Of a stretch of 13,552 nucleotides of DNA, positions 12,495-13,552 are shown in pieces. Position 1 is the stretch's first letter, and the number at the start of each line of letters is the position of its first letter. A program made the position numbers and the translations under genes. The notes under the pieces are model-generated. The model was not told the origin of the DNA. It made no database searches and saw only the letters and a list, made by a program, of their open reading frames with translations. Source of the DNA: JBKJML01 sp046596415 (GTDB lineage Bacteria; Actinomycetota; Thermoleophilia; Gaiellales; Gaiellaceae). The stretch covers positions 1 to 13,552 of the forward strand of contig JBKJML010000173.1 of assembly GCA_046596415.1 (NCBI GenBank), given 5' to 3'.

Positions 12495-13355
12495 TCACGC
12501 GCCGACTTCGATCGGAGCGAGGGTGTTCGAGCGCTGGATCAGCACGTCGCCGCTCACCGTCTTGACGCGCAACGGCACGACGGCGTCGCTCTCCCCGGCC
12601 GGGGCGGACTCGTCGAGGCCGAGCTCGGAGTGGAGGTCGCCGCTGACGGAGTTGGCGTCGATCCAGAGCTTGACGCCCGGGCGGACGCCTGCGCGGACGT
12701 CGCCGGAAACCGAGTTCAACTTGGTCTCACCCGTGCAGATGCCCTCCACCGACTGGTCGCCGGAGACGGTCTGAATCGTGACCGGGCCACGGGCGTCGCT
12801 GACGGTGACGTCACCGGACACGGTGTTCACGGCGACGACACCGAGCGCCCGCTCGACGCGTACGTCGCCTGACGCGGTGTTCACCTGGGCCCGCCCGGCC
12901 ACCTGACGCGCCTCGACGTCGCCGGAGGCACTCGTGACGGAGAGGCTCGCGACTTCACCGATGCGGGAGTCGCCGGACGCGGTCTTGATCGACAACGCGC
13001 CCAGACGACCGCTCGTGTCGAGGTCGGACGAGCTCGACGCCAGCTCGACATCGGCCCCGTGCGGGCACCGAACGACGACCGCCACCTTGGGGCCGCGGCC
13101 GAACTGCATGCCACCGAAGTCGAGTGTGAAACCGGCCTTCTTCGTCAGCTCGACGACCAGCTCATGGCCGCCGGACCGCTCGACGAGCTCGACGCGTGCC
13201 GACGCGATCGCCTCGCGCGTCACGTCGTCGTCGCGGAGCGGCTCGAGCGTGACCTCGGTTTGCTGCGTTTCGGTGGCCTCGACCGTGATCTGGCCGCCGC
13301 CGGTGCGGATCCGGATCGCGAGCGATCCGGGGGTGTCGAAGCGGTGCGTCGCCAT
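12495..13355 (-). CDS. DUF4097 family beta-strand repeat protein
   Basis: A 286-residue protein without signal peptide or membrane helix. The C-terminal two thirds hold eight copies of a 15-25-residue repeat centred on T-A/V-S-G-D (for example KTASGDSRIG, NTASGDVRVE, NTVSGDVTVS, KTVSGDVLIQ), expected to stack as a right-handed beta helix or solenoid as in DUF4097 putative adhesins. Such proteins often sit beside PadR-type or other regulators and are thought to act near the envelope, but this copy shows no export signal, so its location is open. AAGGAG before ATG 13355 is a good ribosome binding site and overlaps the stop codon of the upstream 44-codon ORF. Confidence 0.88.
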   Translation of the reverse strand: MATHRFDTPGSLAIRIRTGGGQITVEATETQQTEVTLEPLRDDDVTREAIASARVELVERSGGHELVVELTKKAGFTLDFGGMQFGRGPKVAVVVRCPHGADVELASSSSDLDTSGRLGALSIKTASGDSRIGEVASLSVTSASGDVEARQVAGRAQVNTASGDVRVERALGVVAVNTVSGDVTVSDARGPVTIQTVSGDQSVEGICTGETKLNSVSGDVRAGVRPGVKLWIDANSVSGDLHSELGLDESAPAGESDAVVPLRVKTVSGDVLIQRSNTLAPIEVGA

Positions 13356-13365
13356 TTGCTGCTCC

Positions 13366-13500
13366 TTAACTGCGGGTCGAGCCGGCCGACGCGAGCGGCC
13401 GGCGGACGAGGGTGGGCCGGCGGCGATCGCCGGGGCGGCTGAAGTCGGGCTCGGGAAGCGTGACCGGGCCGGAGAACAGGGACGGGTAGAGAGAGGACAT
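13366..13500 (-). CDS. 44-residue small ORF ahead of the DUF4097 gene
   Basis: ATG 13498-13500 follows AGGAG with seven bases spacing. The frame reads MSSLYPSLFSGPVTLPEPDF and continues Arg/Pro-rich to a TAA that forms part of the next gene's ribosome binding site (TAAGGAG). It is basic, Pro/Arg-rich and not hydrophobic. There is no known family. Its own ribosome binding site and exact fit between two genes make translation likely. It might be a real small protein or only a device that couples translation to DUF4097. An 8-bp GC stem with a 7-base loop lies within it at 13381-13403. Confidence 0.55.
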   Translation of the reverse strand: MSSLYPSLFSGPVTLPEPDFSRPGDRRRPTLVRRPLASAGSTRS

Positions 13501-13513
13501 CGGGTGCTCCTTC

Positions 13514-13552
13514 CTAGCTCTGGGCGAAGCCCTGGAGACGGTTGCGGCCGGA
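13514..13552 (-). CDS. C-terminal end of an unknown gene (cut by window edge)
   Basis: The minus-strand frame entering from the right edge reads SGRNRLQGFAQS and stops at TAG (13514-13516), 13 bases before the 44-codon ORF. The stop precedes that ORF's ribosome binding site in operon style. Twelve residues are too few to name it. Neighbours of DUF4097 genes are often regulators, but that is only expectation. Confidence 0.45.
   Translation of the reverse strand, partial: SGRNRLQGFAQS

Noticed and set aside
12550..13010. Repeated DNA pattern in the DUF4097 gene as tandem DNA repeat or CRISPR-like array
   Set aside because: The periodicity comes from the protein repeat T-A/V-S-G-D; spacing and DNA sequence vary and the frame is continuous.

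Overview
The window is high-GC, gene-dense DNA with short intergenic gaps, many start/stop overlaps and several promoters placed for leaderless transcription. It reads as a chromosomal segment of an actinobacterium. A deep-branching soil lineage such as Thermoleophilia (Solirubrobacterales/Gaiellales) is my best guess, from the base composition and the HipA-like kinase/DUF3037 pair, but no rRNA or marker gene is present to prove it. No tRNA, rRNA, CRISPR array, insertion sequence or replication origin was seen. No gene-free stretch exceeds about 85 bases.

Layout. (1) 1-745, minus: N-terminal part of a methyl-accepting chemotaxis protein that runs off the left edge. (2) 798-1412, plus: conserved protein of unknown function with a GHRPCGLC motif. 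(3) 1359-2889, minus: a compact arsenic operon arsR-arsM-arsC, in which each gene overlaps the next by 4 bases or less. The arsC start is a CTG inside the arsM stop region. (4) 2890-2968: shared divergent control region with a 30-bp palindrome and a second 20-bp imperfect palindrome. (5) 2969-4909, plus: a CadC-like metal sensor, a divergent cation-efflux-family protein and a canonical CzcD-type CDF exporter. (6) 4993-7645, plus: a cell-envelope cassette of a small membrane protein, a membrane-anchored Asp-box beta-propeller, a 32-codon Met/Cys/His-containing membrane micropeptide, a TlpA/ResA-type thiol-disulfide oxidoreductase and an SCO1/SenC-type protein. (7) 7674-8805, minus: HipA-like kinase followed by DUF3037. 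(8) 8828-12492, plus: MFS exporter, small unknown protein, ABC-F ATPase, small unknown protein. (9) 12495-13552, minus: end of an unknown gene, a 44-codon small ORF and a DUF4097 beta-strand-repeat protein.

How the genes fit together. Regions 3-6 form one heavy-metal block. Cytoplasmic arsenate would be reduced by ArsC and the arsenite methylated by ArsM under ArsR control, and no arsenite efflux pump is visible. On the other side of the shared control region, a sensor with the CadC cysteine pattern precedes two cation-efflux-family proteins. The downstream cassette carries the usual parts of extracytoplasmic copper and thiol handling (TlpA, SCO), together with an unexplained propeller and micropeptide. 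The metal block looks less GC-rich than the DNA to its right and ends in an abortive 10-codon reading frame, which may mark a junction. The flanking genes (ABC-F, HipA-like/DUF3037, MFS, DUF4097) look like ordinary chromosomal content.
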